In this document: positions 40,387 to 53,295 of the stretch, in pieces | Layout: every line of letters starts with the position of its first letter | Position numbering within the stretch: the first letter of the stretch is position 1 | From: Holothuria scabra | Taxonomy: Eukaryota > Echinodermata > Holothuroidea > Aspidochirotida > Holothuriidae | Direction of reading: 5' to 3' | Assembly (NCBI GenBank): GCA_037179385.1 | Contig: CM074187.1 | Span: 10,417,450-10,481,449 of the forward strand | Length of the DNA stretch: 64,000 nucleotides | Position numbers and translations under genes: made by a program | The notes under the pieces: model-generated | Databases searched by the model: none | Told to the model about the DNA's origin: nothing | The model's input: the letters and a program-made list of their open reading frames with translations, nothing else

Positions 40387-40625
40387 AGGTCAAGGGCAGT
40401 CCCCCAAACTTATTTTGAAGCAACACCTAAATATCAAATTTTCCTCTTCTTTCTATTCAAAGTATCTTTCATCATATCCCATGTTCAATGTAAAACACTT
40501 GAAGCAGTAACTTCTTTCAAATTTCATTTGAAGAGAAAAAGTGTTGTCACATGACTCTCAAGAGCCAATCATGAAACAGAACAGTGTGCTACACTCCTTC
40601 AAGTTGGGGTGACTGTTCTTGCCCT
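40387..40625 (+). mobile_element. TTAA element family C, copy 3
   Basis: Preceded by TTAA (40383-40386) and followed by TTAG. The start AGGTCAAGGGCAGTCCCCC and end GACTGTTCTTGCCCT are inverse-related. The internal words GTTGTCACATGACTCTCAAG and AGCCAATCATGAAACAG match copies 2 and 4. It is closest in sequence to copy 4. Non-coding, 239 bp. Confidence 0.87.
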
Positions 40626-42529
40626 TTAGCAATGTCATTTTAATAAAAAAAAAAAAATACCTGTGATTGTTACTTACACTTGAAACGTTATGATTTATGT
40701 AGCATATGTACTGTACAAAAGAAAATTTTAATGAAGGAAAAGCTCCTTAAGTATGAGTTTGAAAAACGCATTTTGTGAAGCTTGAAAAGTGGATAAGAGC
40801 CCAGAAGTGAAATATATTTTGTGAAACTGAAAAGATGTTATTTGCCTTCTTTACAAGGTTTTTTTGTTCTTGGGTTTTCAATTTGAAATTGATTCGCATT
40901 ATGTAAAGGAGGATAACTATACCAAGTAACAATTTGTTTTGAACCTTGTTTCTCGTGCTACTCGTAAAAATTGGGTTTTCTTCGCCTTACAGCATTACTC
41001 ATATAGGAAGTGTTTTCGGACCACGTGAGCCAACTTTGAGAAAAAGGCCACTTTGCAAGCCGATGTCCACTTTCCAAGGTCTTCTAAGCATTTTGATGTT
41101 TAACTTTGCAAACATCAAAGAAAATTCCTAAAGAAAAGAAAAAAATTGCAACTCATGGACTCATTGTGCAATTACATATTTTAATGAAGTGAAGGAATTT
41201 CACATCTGAATATTCCAGCAGCCAGCATAATGAAGATCATATATATTACCATACGTCTCTTAAGAGAGGGGAATCATTCACTACAGGGGTTAATTGAGTT
41301 AATATCGATAACTTAGTAGAAGTGTGTAAGGGTTTTACCACATGAAAATGCTTATAATTAGCATGATCAGTAAAGTTTTATACATCAAATGCCTATGAAA
41401 AACGTAACAATTTCAAATTTTGTGGTGTCCCGCCTTGTAACGGTTTTGTGAATAATCGGACAAAGTGTCTGGTCACGAACTTTTGAAAACAGAATTAAAC
41501 CGTTGGGTATTCATTCATAAAACAATCATCTATATGCAGGATATGGGGATTGTCTGTGTTTGACCATTTGGGATTGGTATGCCATGAAGAAAAGTTAACA
41601 GGTGTAGAAAAATTGTTATATTTCATGAACCAGCTCAACGAGCGGCTTAAAACCCGATATAATGCGCAGAGACTCAGTTGGTCATCGAGCATACAAGAAA
41701 TTTTACAATTGATTTGCAAAAATTTCTAAACACTTTAGCCATAGATCATAGAGATCCTAAGAGATTCTACGAAGTATTGAGGCAACCCTCGGAACTGGAG
41801 CTTTTCAAACTACATTTCTTTTAATAATGATGAAGAAATGCGATCCGATTGATTAGCATACGAAAGAATTCAATTATTCGTTAGCAAAGACTTAGAAGTG
41901 CCTTAAAAAATAAAACTGGTAAAGATATAGGCTGCCGGGTGATTAAAATTAGGAACATCTTGGTTCTAGGGCTATACAAACACTACCAGATGTAAAGTTT
42001 GTATAAATACTGCATAGACTTATACAATTGTTGAATCACATAAGTATACAATGATTCATAGGTTTCACGTGATTAGATTGGATGGATGAACTCAATATTG
42101 AACGAGGACAAAAACTGAGCACTGGGAACACTTGAAGAAATATATTTGGCGTTTTATAGTCACTGTCATTAGCTGACGTCACATTTAGGTATATAGTCGT
42201 CGCTTTTTACCCCAAAGTGGGGTACTTTCGTCAGAATTTTAATGTGTCAAAAAGTGGGGGCATGCCCCACGCCTCCCCAAATCGACACGCATGAGTTCAA
42301 GCAAGTATATTGTATCAAGCTTTATTAGATCAACTCCTGTATCACCGGACACTGTTGCAAAATAACATTACTTTACAAAGCCAGATTGATTTAGAACCAT
42401 TCAGACTGATTTATGTGTCATACCATTTTTGAAACAATGAGCAAATTAACCATTCCTATTCGAACTTCCTCTCAAAATGATAGTGACTCAATAGGATTCA
42501 GGAGTAACTTCCCCCATTGAAATAGTACA
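40626..42529. other. no gene; palindromic GC patch at about 42200-42285
   Basis: AT-rich, frames up to 74 codons. Around 42210-42280 there is ACCCCAAAGTGGGGT followed by GGGGGCATGCCCCACGCC, in the style of hAT-like element ends, but no matching partner was found. Confidence 0.45.
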
Positions 42530-42611
42530 GTGACTCGAGTCAATAACTCGACTCGAGTCACTTAAAAGTTTGAAAACTGGTGACTCGAGTCACTTATCTA
42601 GTGACTCGATA
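42530..42611. repeat. short array of TGACTCGAGTCA palindromes
   Basis: The 12-base perfect palindrome TGACTCGAGTCA occurs twice (42531-42542 and 42581-42592). A third copy is offset as CTCGACTCGAGTCACTT (42547-42563), and a half copy, TGACTCGA, is at 42602-42609. TGACTCA, an AP-1-like word, lies 48 bases upstream. This could be a degenerate minisatellite, a fragment of a foldback element, or a cluster of bZIP-type sites. Confidence 0.65.
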
Positions 42612-43196
42612 ACAACACTGCAGTACATTAAAGAAGCTAAAGCACCTGTATTATGTTCTTCGTGCAAAAAGAAAGTAACAAGCTGTTATCAACGATTTTC
42701 TTCATTAGATCTCGCCCACTCCATCTGAGAGTAGTTTCAGCTTTTTCCACAATGACTGTGGTGATAGATAGTCTTTTAGACAGTTAGAGGTTTTTTCTGT
42801 CTTTGCTCCTTGTGATAAAATGTTGATATAGCACCTATACACAATCTTGGTTATTTTTTTCACCAGGAAATCATGGTGACATTACCCATTCAACGGTGAA
42901 TTCACAAATTATGTGGCTATTCTTCTGGTTTACAACTAGTTTCTTCGTTCATTTATGGTTAAATTTAACACGATTGTTTAACCAGAATCGCTTGGGTGCT
43001 ATACTGACAGGATGCTGGCATCTTGTATGCAGACTCAGAATATCCATACGTTGGTACCATTAGCCAATTAAGTATGACGTCAGATTCCCCCTACTTGAAA
43101 AAGAAATCACATGACATATTCCACTAATCTGCCTTCATCTCATCAAGTTGTATGAAAAGACATGGCATGCTGTGTGATAGTGTAACAATTACATCG
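42612..43196. other. no gene recognised
   Basis: AT-rich, without repeats or frames of note. Confidence 0.5.
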
Positions 43197-43436
43197 ATAG
43201 CTAGGTTTCGGTTTTACGGCCCAACGTATGCCTTCTGGTTTAATCTAGCGCCACTCACGGCCCCTCTCTCGTTTGGGCGCACTGGATTGTTTTCCAGTTC
43301 CATTACTTATGATACGGAACATCACGCACAACAGCCGTAAATTCATTCTTAAAGTCTTTGATATGATCGGCCTGGTAATCGAACCCCTATCTCTCGCGTG
43401 AAGAGTGGATACTCTACCGCGCGAACAAACGCGGTA
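43197..43436 (-). mobile_element. tRNA-derived SINE with head, copy 5
   Basis: The minus strand starts CGCGGTAGAGTATCCACTC (A-box-like) and continues to ATAGGGGTTCGATTACC (good B-box), so the head is clearly tRNA-derived. The body follows with a CAAAGACTTTAAGAATG spacer, the family core GTTGTGCGTGATGTTCCGTA and the 3' words GGGCCGTAAAACCGAAACCTA. A 92-codon frame across it is a chance product. Of the five copies this one keeps the head best. Confidence 0.85.
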
Positions 43437-44454
43437 CGATTGCATAGATATGACGGTGGGGGGATGTATGTATTGCAGGGAAGAATATCTGGTGAGATAT
43501 TCTTTTATATGAAACCAATGCATAAAACCTGCACAAGATAAGATAACATTATTATTTCATTTGGTTCGTTATTAATTTAACATATTAGTTCTCTGACCCC
43601 ACCTATGAATAATCTATATCCCTTCCCATAACCACGACGAACATATGGACACCTGAAGTGGATCCATGACTTTTTAAAAATGGCAGCCTCTTTGGAGCTC
43701 CTTGAGATACTTACCAGTAAGTTTGTTCACCCCTACCTTACACCCCTCTCCCACTTTTCTTCTTCATCAAAAATGTTTATTCACGTGAATCATGACAAGA
43801 AGCACTCGAGAACTGCCCTGCTTACTTAAACAAAGTTTTATTTCATAAGATTTATGATTTTTCATTATTTTGATCATCAGACATTCAAATTAATTCCTTC
43901 TCTTGATTGAAATACATTCGTTTCTCAAGTAATGTGTGGCGTCATTCGATGTAGTGTGGAATGTTTTTCCTTTTAGATGACGAGTTTGATGTGGTAACTA
44001 CGTCAGAGGAAAAATTTGAATTATAGAGACACATATACCTTCAGACATGCGAACACTCACAAACCGTTTTTCTTGGGTCCCAAGTTTAAACTTTGAGAAG
44101 AGAAAAGGCTAAATAACAAACCCGATGGTTTTCACTGAATTTGGGGGTAACGTAAACATAAACTTGAAATAATGGCGCAAAAAGTGCCTAATTTTTAGGC
44201 CAACGGTGAAAACGGTGTTTACAACTTGGAGCCTGAGTGACGCGTATAAATCAAGTAAATCATGGCAAAGCTGTGCTTGCTGAAGACGTTTCATATCGGA
44301 AGCAATTACAGACAAAGTGAGAGTGTTCTTTTACACTTCTTCTGCAATCATTTTTTCTCTAAAAAACCTCGATCTATTTACAATATGGAATCAAGAAATA
44401 TTTTTCTTTTTGAAACTATGCAGAGGTGTCATTTACACCTCAAAAATCTCCAAA
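43437..44454. other. no gene recognised
   Basis: Mixed AT-rich sequence. A 110-codon plus-strand frame (44262-44594) runs into the decayed family C copy and is therefore not trusted. Confidence 0.5.
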
Positions 44455-44702
44455 AAGGGACCGAGCAGCTTCGCCAAGACTTATTTTTAAACAACAACTA
44501 CATTTCACAATATCCTCTCATTTCCTTCCTTCCAAATATCTTCAATAACATTTTAAAATGTTTTTTGCATTTCAAATGTAAATCAAGAAAATAATTCCCA
44601 CAAATTTAACAATTCAGTGAGAAAAAATTGTCACGTAACTCTCAAGAGCCACACGAAACACATTATTTCACTAATCTACGTCGAGGTGACTGCATTTCAA
44701 GT
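44455..44702 (+). mobile_element. TTAA element family C, copy 5, strongly diverged
   Basis: The right half is recognisable by AATTGTCACGTAACTCTCAAG, AGCCACACGAAACA and GAGGTGACTGCATTTCA in family order. The left half is weak (AGGGACCGAGCAG, GACTTATTTTTAA). Neither flank keeps TTAA. It is the oldest-looking copy, with boundaries uncertain by about 10 bases. Confidence 0.6.
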
Positions 44703-46071
44703 ACCAATCGACGTCTCAAACTTATCCTTTATAAAATGATCAGCTGGTGTTGGTCGCTAGTTTCTTTACTAAATTAATGACTGATTTTAAGTCTTGGTAA
44801 AAAATAACACAATTTCGTGTAGGTTAAGCAATTTAAAATGTTCTGACCGTTTCTGTTCTTTTATTCATTCATTATTATGGCAGGACTAGCTGAAACATCG
44901 ATCCCAGTTAAATTTCACCATTGCGGTGTTCAGAAGTGGAGCCAAATGTATCATTTCTGGAACCAAATAAGCTTTTTCTGAAATATATTCAACTATATCA
45001 GAAAGATGAAAAAGTCGTCTGTATTTTCAGATAGTTATCTCTAGGAATAAAAAATGTGTTACTGCACGTAACATCCGTCTTCTTCACATTTGTTGGTGAT
45101 ACATTAACTCATTAACATCACAGGTGCGAGTATAGGTTGCCTGTGAAGTTAAGTGAAACTTTGAGATTCAATTATTTTGAAACCACAGAGATGGATTATT
45201 CTCCTGAAACTATCTTTCTGACTTAAAGTTGTCTAGCCGGACATTATCAGAATTAATTACCACACTTCCTGACATCAAGGCAAATCAGTCACGTTACCAG
45301 AATAGGTACCGTACTGGAGGAGGCAAAAAAGCTTCTAAAGGCAAAAAATCACATGTGGAAGGTCTGGTTCCCTTTCACTATATACGGGCCTGATTCAAAG
45401 GTTATAGGTTCAATTAAAATAACAGAATGAACCCCCCTGCCCAAAAGGTACGAAACCTTAGAAAATTGTACTTGTTGTCTTTTTTTGTGCTTGGCAATAG
45501 CCATTCCCATAATGTACATCCTCTAGTTTCACACTATGCCCTAATGACACAGATTTTGTTTCTTTTACAAATTTGAAAAATGCCATATTTTTCTTAAAAA
45601 AATACTTTGTATCATTCGGTAGCCAGGTAGCTCATTCTGTCATTCCAAAAATCTTTTCAGTGACGTAGAGTCTAACGGATCGTGTTTGCATGTGATCTTT
45701 CTATATGGAAAGAAATGAACGGGACATGAAACCAAGGGAATGAGTTCTCAGGATGACTGTGTGAGCCTCAAAAAAGCTTGTCACAATTATTGAGTATAAA
45801 AACAATGCGACATACGTTGCTTTGAAAAACTACCAGTTCTTCCATATCCGGGATATATCCATATCCAGATTGTAGTACTGAACTAAAAAAACTTCTTTTG
45901 TTTGACATATTTGATGTGATCTTTAGGCTTTGTGGATTTTAGAAAGTCTACATCATCTGATCATGTACCATGTCATAGTTAACTCTACTTCAATGTTATA
46001 CAAAGCATATAGAAAACAAAGCATACATTATTCATCAAAGTGAGGAGATGACGTCACACTCCCTGCTTGCC
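44703..46071. other. no gene recognised
   Basis: AT-rich, without frames above 60 codons and without copies of the named repeat families. Confidence 0.5.
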
Positions 46072-46075
46072 TCAA

Positions 46076-46623
46076 AGGGGAAATTTTAGCAAAAAATTAA
46101 TTTTCATATGTGGAAGAGGAACAAAATCTACTCAGTGTGGTGAGAATTCCATTAAGATCGGACAAGTATTTCTTGAGATATTAGTAAATGAAGTCAGTAG
46201 ATTTGTGTTCAAAAGTGAGTTTGAGGGCAGCAGAGCTTATATCACTCCCTCACATTGACAAGGAATGCTTTGTTTCCCCTTGTTTTATCAGACTGTTGTG
46301 TTGACCTTGAAGTTAATAGGAGTATGATCTTTTTGTGGGGGATGCAAAGTTTGTAAAATTCTCATGCCATTCATGCAATATCATTTTAATAATAAAGTGG
46401 GATTGTTGAGGAGAAAATCCAGTATAAAGTTTAAAGAAAAACAAGACTGCCCATTAATGTGGGGATGTGATGTCGTATGTGCTTGGTTCAAGTTCACATT
46501 TTGTTGAAAATGTGAAATCTTTACGTGCTCATATCGTGGGAACCACACATTGGATTTCAATGCAAATTTCACCGAAATGCTTAGAACAAATACCCCTCTA
46601 ACATACCAAATCCTGTTGTGACC
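46076..46623 (+). mobile_element. TTAA element family D, copy 1
   Basis: Matches the copy at 53296-53846 along its whole length and the minus-strand copy at 58919-59454. Conserved blocks include GAGGAACAAAATCTACTCAG, GTGTTCAAAAGTGAGTTTGA, CACATTGACAAGGAATG and CAATGCAAATTTCACC. It is followed by TTAA (46624-46627) and preceded by TCAA, a one-base change. No transposase or other coding region; a 63-codon frame inside it is not conserved in the other copies as a frame that I can see. Confidence 0.88.
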
Positions 46624-47880
46624 TTAAACCCTTCTCTTAAGACCGCATTGTGCAACAAATGTGTACTTGCAATTCTTTTAAGTTGTACCGTAAATCACTG
46701 AATGGAAATATAATCACTTACTTATTTTACTTATCACATCTTTTTTTTAAAATCAGGTTCAAAATAATTCGAGCACAATTTTCTGTACTTTTGCAAAATT
46801 TCAACGTACTTACACCACACTCTTCAATTTAACCCCTTCGTTTCAAATAGTGTAAACAAACTATCTTCAGTTAAAATGATCTGAAACGTATTACGTGGAA
46901 GAAAATGTCATATGTGGATGAATTTTAATGATTTCTTCTACATATATACATTTACGGCAACAGAGCAAAAGTCAGTTTAAAACATGTATCACTAAACCTT
47001 TAAGAGTCATTTGTTTATTTCTTTCTTAAAAAGTCGAAACATTATCTCAGTTTTTGTGAATATCATTATTTGAGCGCTTGGTGTCCCTGTAAAAGCTACC
47101 ATTCAAAATCTTATAAAAATCAATTAAAAATGATACTACTTCACAATACATAAAACGTTTAGTCAGTGAAATGTGTGTGTTCTTTGCATTATGTTGCCGA
47201 AAGCCAACTAACGCGGTTCTTTCTTTAAGGTTAATTACGTGAAGGATTTATTGCAAAAGTGGTGGCGCTATGCTATTTACTGGATGGTGTTATAAGGAGG
47301 TGGGTTTAAAGAGAAACGGGTTTTTCTTTGCCCTTCGTTGATTAAGTCTTGTGTTAACGCGCAATGAGAACAATTTATGTGATACGCATGTGAGTTTAAC
47401 CACTCTTTTATGGATATTATACCAATGTATGATTATACAGGAAGCAGTTAAAGATAACAAACTTTGTTGAATTACAGGTGAGGCCAGTTTGCTTGTTAAC
47501 TTTTTGGAGCGTACACCAAATTTGCGAGTAGGCCTACTCATTTTTCATCGTTATTAACCTCACAATTAGGAATCATCTCAATAAACTTTATCCAAAAGTG
47601 AAATTAAAAACCCCTTTTTTATTAGTCTTATTTGGTTTTACCCCCATATAAAAATTTATCAAGAAAGATTAATGTGAAAATAATATCCAGAGAGGACATT
47701 TCCTCAATGTCTTTTAAGTAAATTAGCTAATTTGATTTATCAGTTTATATGGAAAAAACAATACGATCAGGCGAGTAGGGAAATGTTGGTTCACAAATGT
47801 ACCATGGGCTTGGTCAAAGGTGAAGTGTACCACTGACTTCCCTGGCAGGTGCTTGATATTTGAGACTTCCACTGCTCATC
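46624..47880. other. no gene recognised
   Basis: AT-rich. Frames up to 83 codons (47290-47541, minus) without recognisable features. Confidence 0.5.
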
Positions 47881-47929
47881 ATAAACACCGACGGACATAA
47901 CAAGCGTTCACGAGGCGGACAAACATTGT

Positions 47930-47995
47930 TTACGCATGCGCATGCAGGCAAAATAGATGACAATGTACAACTGTCTTTACTAGCCAATCGGGAGC
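47930..47995. promoter_or_regulatory. promoter-like cluster: NRF-1-like and CCAAT words
   Basis: ACGCATGCGCATGCAGG (47932-47948) is a close match to the palindromic NRF-1 site (GCGCATGCGC). Some 35 bases on, AGCCAATCGG (47981-47990) is a good NF-Y CCAAT box. The surroundings, 47885-47935, are richer in CpG than the background. Both motifs are typical of animal housekeeping promoters, but no adjacent exon was recognised, so this is only a candidate. Confidence 0.25.
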
Positions 47996-48369
47996 ATCGC
48001 ATTTCACTTCTCGTCTATAATTAATATTTGTGTAATGTTTCACAATAAATTTTAAGAATCGGCAATGCATACTTATTGCTTATTGGTTCCATCAACTATT
48101 ATTGTCAGAGAATTTAAATCATGCAGTAGCCTGGAAACGACGCGAAATCACAAGCAGCGTAAATGATCAATCCCCAAATCCACGATCGGCTGCGTAGTCC
48201 TAATTAGGGTGATATTAAAAACACTCCGTCATAAAAGATATATTAGTGATTACACCAGTAAGGCCAAATGCAATGAATGCTATCATAATGAGTTTTTTTC
48301 ATGTTACAACATGAAAGTACCACAATAGGTTCGTGCAGAAGTGTAAATTTGTGAATACCACTGACAGCT
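47996..48369. other. no gene recognised
   Basis: AT-rich, nothing noted. Confidence 0.45.
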
Positions 48370-48545
48370 TACCTGTGTCATGAGTGGATGTACACTAAAC
48401 TGTATATGATTCCTCAAATTTCACTGAAAATGAGGGTTTGAAATTACATTCAGACAATAAATAACGACGATTTAAGGCTGATGGACCCCACTAATGGCTG
48501 TCTGTAGTCACTAAGCACAAGCACTGATCGGATTCGTCTACAGCG
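48370..48545 (-). repeat. foldback repeat, family B copy 2 (partial)
   Basis: It reads as the reverse complement of the first half of copy 4: TGAGGGTTTGAAATTAC, GACGATTTAAGGCTGATGG, ACCCCACTAATGGC, and the terminal CGGATTCGTCTAC. Only one arm is recognisable; the other arm expected to the left is absent or too diverged, so the copy is probably truncated there. Confidence 0.7.
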
Positions 48546-51500
48546 TAAATGAAAAACAATAACAACCAAGTTTGTGTAAGATACGATGTAGACGTTTACA
48601 GCCATCATTAGTAATCACTTTGTTATTATTCGGTACAATGTATTGATATAATAGACAACGGAGAATGTAGAGCTAAAGCTAAAATACAGAAGACTGAGCA
48701 ACGGAAATGAAAAGTCCAAATAAACGGTTGAAATTCACTCCAATAAGAGGGTGATGAGGGAGTCCCAGAATAAGAGTGAATTTCACCCGAAGTCACCCCA
48801 GACATAGCGTATTTCATTCCATGTGTGTAGTAAACTATGATTCTATTTGGAGTAGCCTAAATCTCAGCCTCAGTTTTGGGTGAAATTCACTCGTAGAAGG
48901 CGACTGGATTTTTTAAGGGTCTTTACATTTTAAAATTATGAGAGATTGTTTTCGTTTAAATATTTTTTCTGACTAGATGAAGCTGGTAATTAATGTAAAT
49001 CCCAAATCGGAAACGAGGACCGGGTGGATCTGAGTTGCCCAAGTTGCATAAAGCAGTTACAATCGCAACGACAGCGACAGATAACGAGTGTGGGTGTAAC
49101 CTTCAAAACATTTTGTAGTTATGCGCGTATCGCTTCTTTGGCCGGCCCGGGTTATATGGCTGTCTCCGTTGATCGCGGACCATTACATTTACCAGTTTAC
49201 ATCATGCTTATATATAGCATATATTTCATATTTATGCTGTATGATGCGATCTAAGTCACGGAATCCGATAGATTAATCTTATCCATGAGGTGGTAATCCG
49301 TATACTTTGACACACACTGCATTCAATTAACTTTCTTCATTTATGTAATTGTAAATTTAATATAAATATCAACAAAACTTGATTAGATCTATACAAAATA
49401 ATGACCGCGAAATGTTCCCCTCGCTATCCAACATCATTCAACACAGACAGGCGGAACGCAACACAACTAGTATAATAGGTATAGTAAAAGTGTCATTTTT
49501 AGCATTTGACGATTTTACGGTTTTTGACTAACAAGGCCTTTACTACATTTTTATATTTATTTAATGCTCAAATTACCTGTTTTGTTGAAATTCCCTTTGA
49601 AATGAAATGCTTTTATGACATTGGACACTTCCCGTTTTCATGCACAGTATGTTGTGCAGAAAGGACTTATTTAATGATATTACCCCATGCCCAGTACAAT
49701 TGCTATTACTAGTGAGATTGCTATTACTTTAAAGGTACAAATTGCAGTAAGTGTCAGAGCAACAAAGATAAACAAAAGCTCTAATTTGAGTAGTAAAACA
49801 ATGACATCACAAATTATTACGCAATGTACCATTTTAAATGGAGTAAATAAACTTCTACATTTCTTAATTTCAACTTAGACAGTTTGAATTCATTTTTTAA
49901 GCTCTGAAGTGTACATTTTGTAATTTAAGACTTGAGGTATACTTTAACAGGCCAAATTGTAAGTGGATTTTCTCAAACACCATGCTTTTGCTTCTTTTAC
50001 CGAAGTTTTATAGTCGAATTTCGTATAAATCAGTGCAGTGTTCCTCTACACACGATTGTCATGCATCAAGCAGGGAGCTGTATTTTGCTCCCTGCATGAA
50101 GTAATTTAACACTAAGGGTCGTATTTGTCTGAGGCCTGTCTCACTCACGAAAAAAGTGTTTTCTGATGTTGTCGCTCTAGTATTGGAAAGTTAAAATTCA
50201 AGAGTTAAATAGCGCCATCCCTCCAGCCCTCGAAATAGGCCAAACTTCAAAAAGTTTGTCAAACAACTTAGAAAAACAAGGGAGTTGCTAGAGAACTCCC
50301 TGGAAAAACTGAGTAAAAAGTTGGGAAACTGACGAAGGGGTCATCGAAATATATTGAGCTATGATAACGTCACACAATGTTTGAATTTTATGGAAATGCA
50401 CGCTTGGAAAGAACTTTCAATTACTATGATCAAGAAAACTGTGAAACTTACAAAACCCACTTCGCAAGTTATTAAGTACCAATTTTAGGAGAAATTGTCG
50501 GCCAAAAGGTCCAAGAATCACAGGGAGATTTTAGGTCACCTAGGCTGAACGTGGGGTGAATTGTCACAAATTTGTCCCGAAATCATCTCCGAAGTTCAGA
50601 ACAAGCTTCAAATGTTGATATTTTGTCAGGAAATATGCTTTCCCACAAAGTTTCGTTGGTGAATAATTCTACTTTTCCTGAAGATAGTCAGTCTCGCTTT
50701 ATTTACGCTACGAATCTGTTTGCAATACACCTGGAGTCAGTCAGCCATCTTGAAATGCAATACATGATGGTAGCTAACATGTAGCAGGTCTATACATTAT
50801 TCATCACTATGCCATTGGGCGTGAACATACGTATGTAAATGATGCGAAAGTATGTTTATATAGCCCATATATAAACAGAACAAACACCGCGTGATGCCGT
50901 GTATAGCATTTTAGTAAAGACAGAAGGATAGCAAGTAAGGTGTCACTACATTTTGGAAATATTATTTGTTTTCTCTCATCCAAATGACAATTTAATATAT
51001 TTGCATCTTGAAGACGGGAAATGTGCAGTTTGAAACTTCTCAAATGAGCTCTCGCTCCTTCCCGAAATCATCAAACTTTTCCTTTAAAAAAAGAAAAATT
51101 TCTAAGGTCAAGTGACACTAGTAGTGTAATATAGAGGAAAGGGGGAAGTCCTAGTGCTTAAGTGTTCAGCTACTTTTCCTATTTGTCGTTCATTCGTGTT
51201 CATATCCCTTCTATCAGAAAAGAAGACATAAAAGTGCGATCAATTTTCAAAGAATCATCGTGATCGTCGAAGATGAAGTCAGAATTCATCAGCGAATCCT
51301 TATTACAAGATTTTTTTCGACGTCGGTGAGCCTTCCCTACATTTGATGCAGGATTAAAATTTCAAATAATCTATTTAACAGGGAGAAAGGCTTCACGGTT
51401 TATAGAGGCCTTTCTGTATGTTAAAAAACAAACAGTTTTTAAACATTAATAGGAACCTCAAACTAAAATTCTTATTCAGTAAACTGAAGAAAGACTGAAT

Positions 51501-52562
51501 GGGTATAATAAAATGACGTCATGCATGATGATAATTATAACGCCACCAGAAATTAACTCCTTTTGTTAGACAGCACAATGAAAAGTGAATACAGATGCTC
51601 TCAATGAACCTTTCCTCTATTTCAAACCTTTTTAATCTTCGATAATGATTAAGAATCGTTATAGCCTTTGTGTGCAGCATACGAAAGGTAAACCGATCCG
51701 GGACGAATTCCAAAATTTCAGTAACAAAAATTTTTAGTTTATTCAAACTTGACATTTTCTTATTGGTTTTGCCTCCCTTTCCTTCTATCTAAGTCATTTA
51801 ATCTCAGGAACATGGAGGAAGGTATATTTCCAATGTAGTAAGGCTTGTTAACTTCAATCCCCACACAATCACTATAATTATCGCTACCGACTGCTGGTTC
51901 AAAACAAATTGAAATTACAAACACTTTCCACCCTGCCCTAAGTAGGGGCATACGCCTTGATTTTCCCATATTTGCACGGTTATGTTGCTACACATGCGTT
52001 GACACTTTGTATGAGGAGGATGTAGTTTTAAAGGAAAAAATATGAATTGAATTCTTTCCTTGGCAAAGTTTGATTAACAGATATTCGCAAGAGAAATTTT
52101 CTTCCCTCAAATGTACGAAAGACCACTCCGTTTGCAGTCTGGCCATTTCCTTAATCTTGCAAACGGCTTTAAACGGCATACCAAAATTTGCTATTGACAT
52201 AAGAGGCTTGAACAAAAACGTCAAGAAGCGCACTCTTTTAATACATCTACTTTTGGATATGCTTCTCGTGTAGTTGTCGTCCTTTTTATTACTTCTCAAA
52301 TAAGTGTCCCAACAAACACCTGTTTCGTTTATAACTTTCCAAACAAATTAATTACTTTGGGGGTCATAAATATTGGTATTTAATTACATCTATTTGGTTG
52401 GATCCTATCATTGAAAGAAACTGAAAGGTGTTAGCTATACTTGGATTAAAACTGGATAGGTTGTTACTTACTTTCCTTCATGAATTACATACAAATTAGC
52501 AACAATGGATTTGACATCCCTCATACGCCATAAAATATTTCTGTCCGTATGGTGGGCAGCAG
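48546..52562. other. no gene; GAAATTCACT foldback words and two strong hairpins
   Basis: At 48725-48900, GAAATTCACTCC, AGTGAATTTCACCCG and GGGTGAAATTCACTCG form an inverted set related in style to the GAGTGA/TCACTC repeats elsewhere. GC-rich sequence at about 49010-49190 has no recognised coding content. Hairpins pair GCAGGGAGC with GCTCCCTGC (50070-50095) and GGGAGTT with AACTCCC (50280-50301). The first resembles the CAGGGAGCTGC/GCAGCTCCCTG hairpin in the centre of the 1.46-kb foldback element. Frames up to 103 codons (51988-52299, minus) are unconvincing. Confidence 0.45.
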
Positions 52563-53282
52563 GCTTCATACAGTGGCGCTATTCTCCCGTATATCCAAAG
52601 ATATTATAAACATAGATACCAAACTTAAAATGGCGCGGTGACTCCTCACGGATACCGAATCGGAAGGGCGGAAGTGCTGATCACTGTTAAGTCGTTTTGA
52701 AAGCTAACAGTTAATTGATATCTTTTGGTACTATAAATACGTGTGATATTAAAACTTTGAAATTCTTGCAAACACTGTTCTTCAATGAATTTCACCGACA
52801 TGAAACAGTTTTAGGCTTCTTCCGCGGTTTTCTACTTAAATATATTTGAACATTAATACACAACGACTGGTTTGAAGTTCCTTGACTTGCTGATTGGTCA
52901 GTTCCTATGGTATCTTCAAAAGCGCTCATCTATGCACGCGTTAACATTCTAACGCGTTTACAACACAAAATCAACTACTGCGTTCTCTTTCCAAGCAAGC
53001 GGAAATACGCGTCAATTATTCCGGACCTCACACGGAGAAATGCATTGTGCGCGTACAGAACTTGCTTTGAAAATGCACGCACGCTGACATCTCGTCACAA
53101 TGGAATTTTCTGTTACGCATGCACAATTTTGCACGCAGATAACCGAATAGAATTGTGCGCATGTCAAATGAACACTTCCGCCTCTCCGATTGAGTCTCCG
53201 TGAGGAGTCAGCGCGTCTAACAGTTAAGGGATAGGAGTTTGGTATCTATGTTTATAATATCTTTGCGTATATCGTATGAAGC
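52563..53282. mobile_element. 720-bp element with about 100-bp terminal inverted repeats
   Basis: The left arm GCTTCATAC...AAAGATATTATAAACATAG, ACCAAACTT, GACTCCTCACGG, GGCGGAAG is mirrored on the right by the same order in complement (CTTCCGCC, CCGTGAGGAGTC, AGTTTGGTATCTATG, GTATGAAGC). Each arm carries one or two private insertions of about 10-20 bases. The interior is rich in GCGCATG-like words, and a 98-codon plus-strand frame (52907-53203) resembles no known protein. No target duplication is visible. Superfamily unassigned; only one copy in the window. Confidence 0.75.
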
Positions 53283-53295
53283 TATGGACGTTTAA

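Noticed and set aside
43245..43523. 92-codon minus-strand frame
   Set aside because: Overlaps the best-preserved SINE copy; chance frame.
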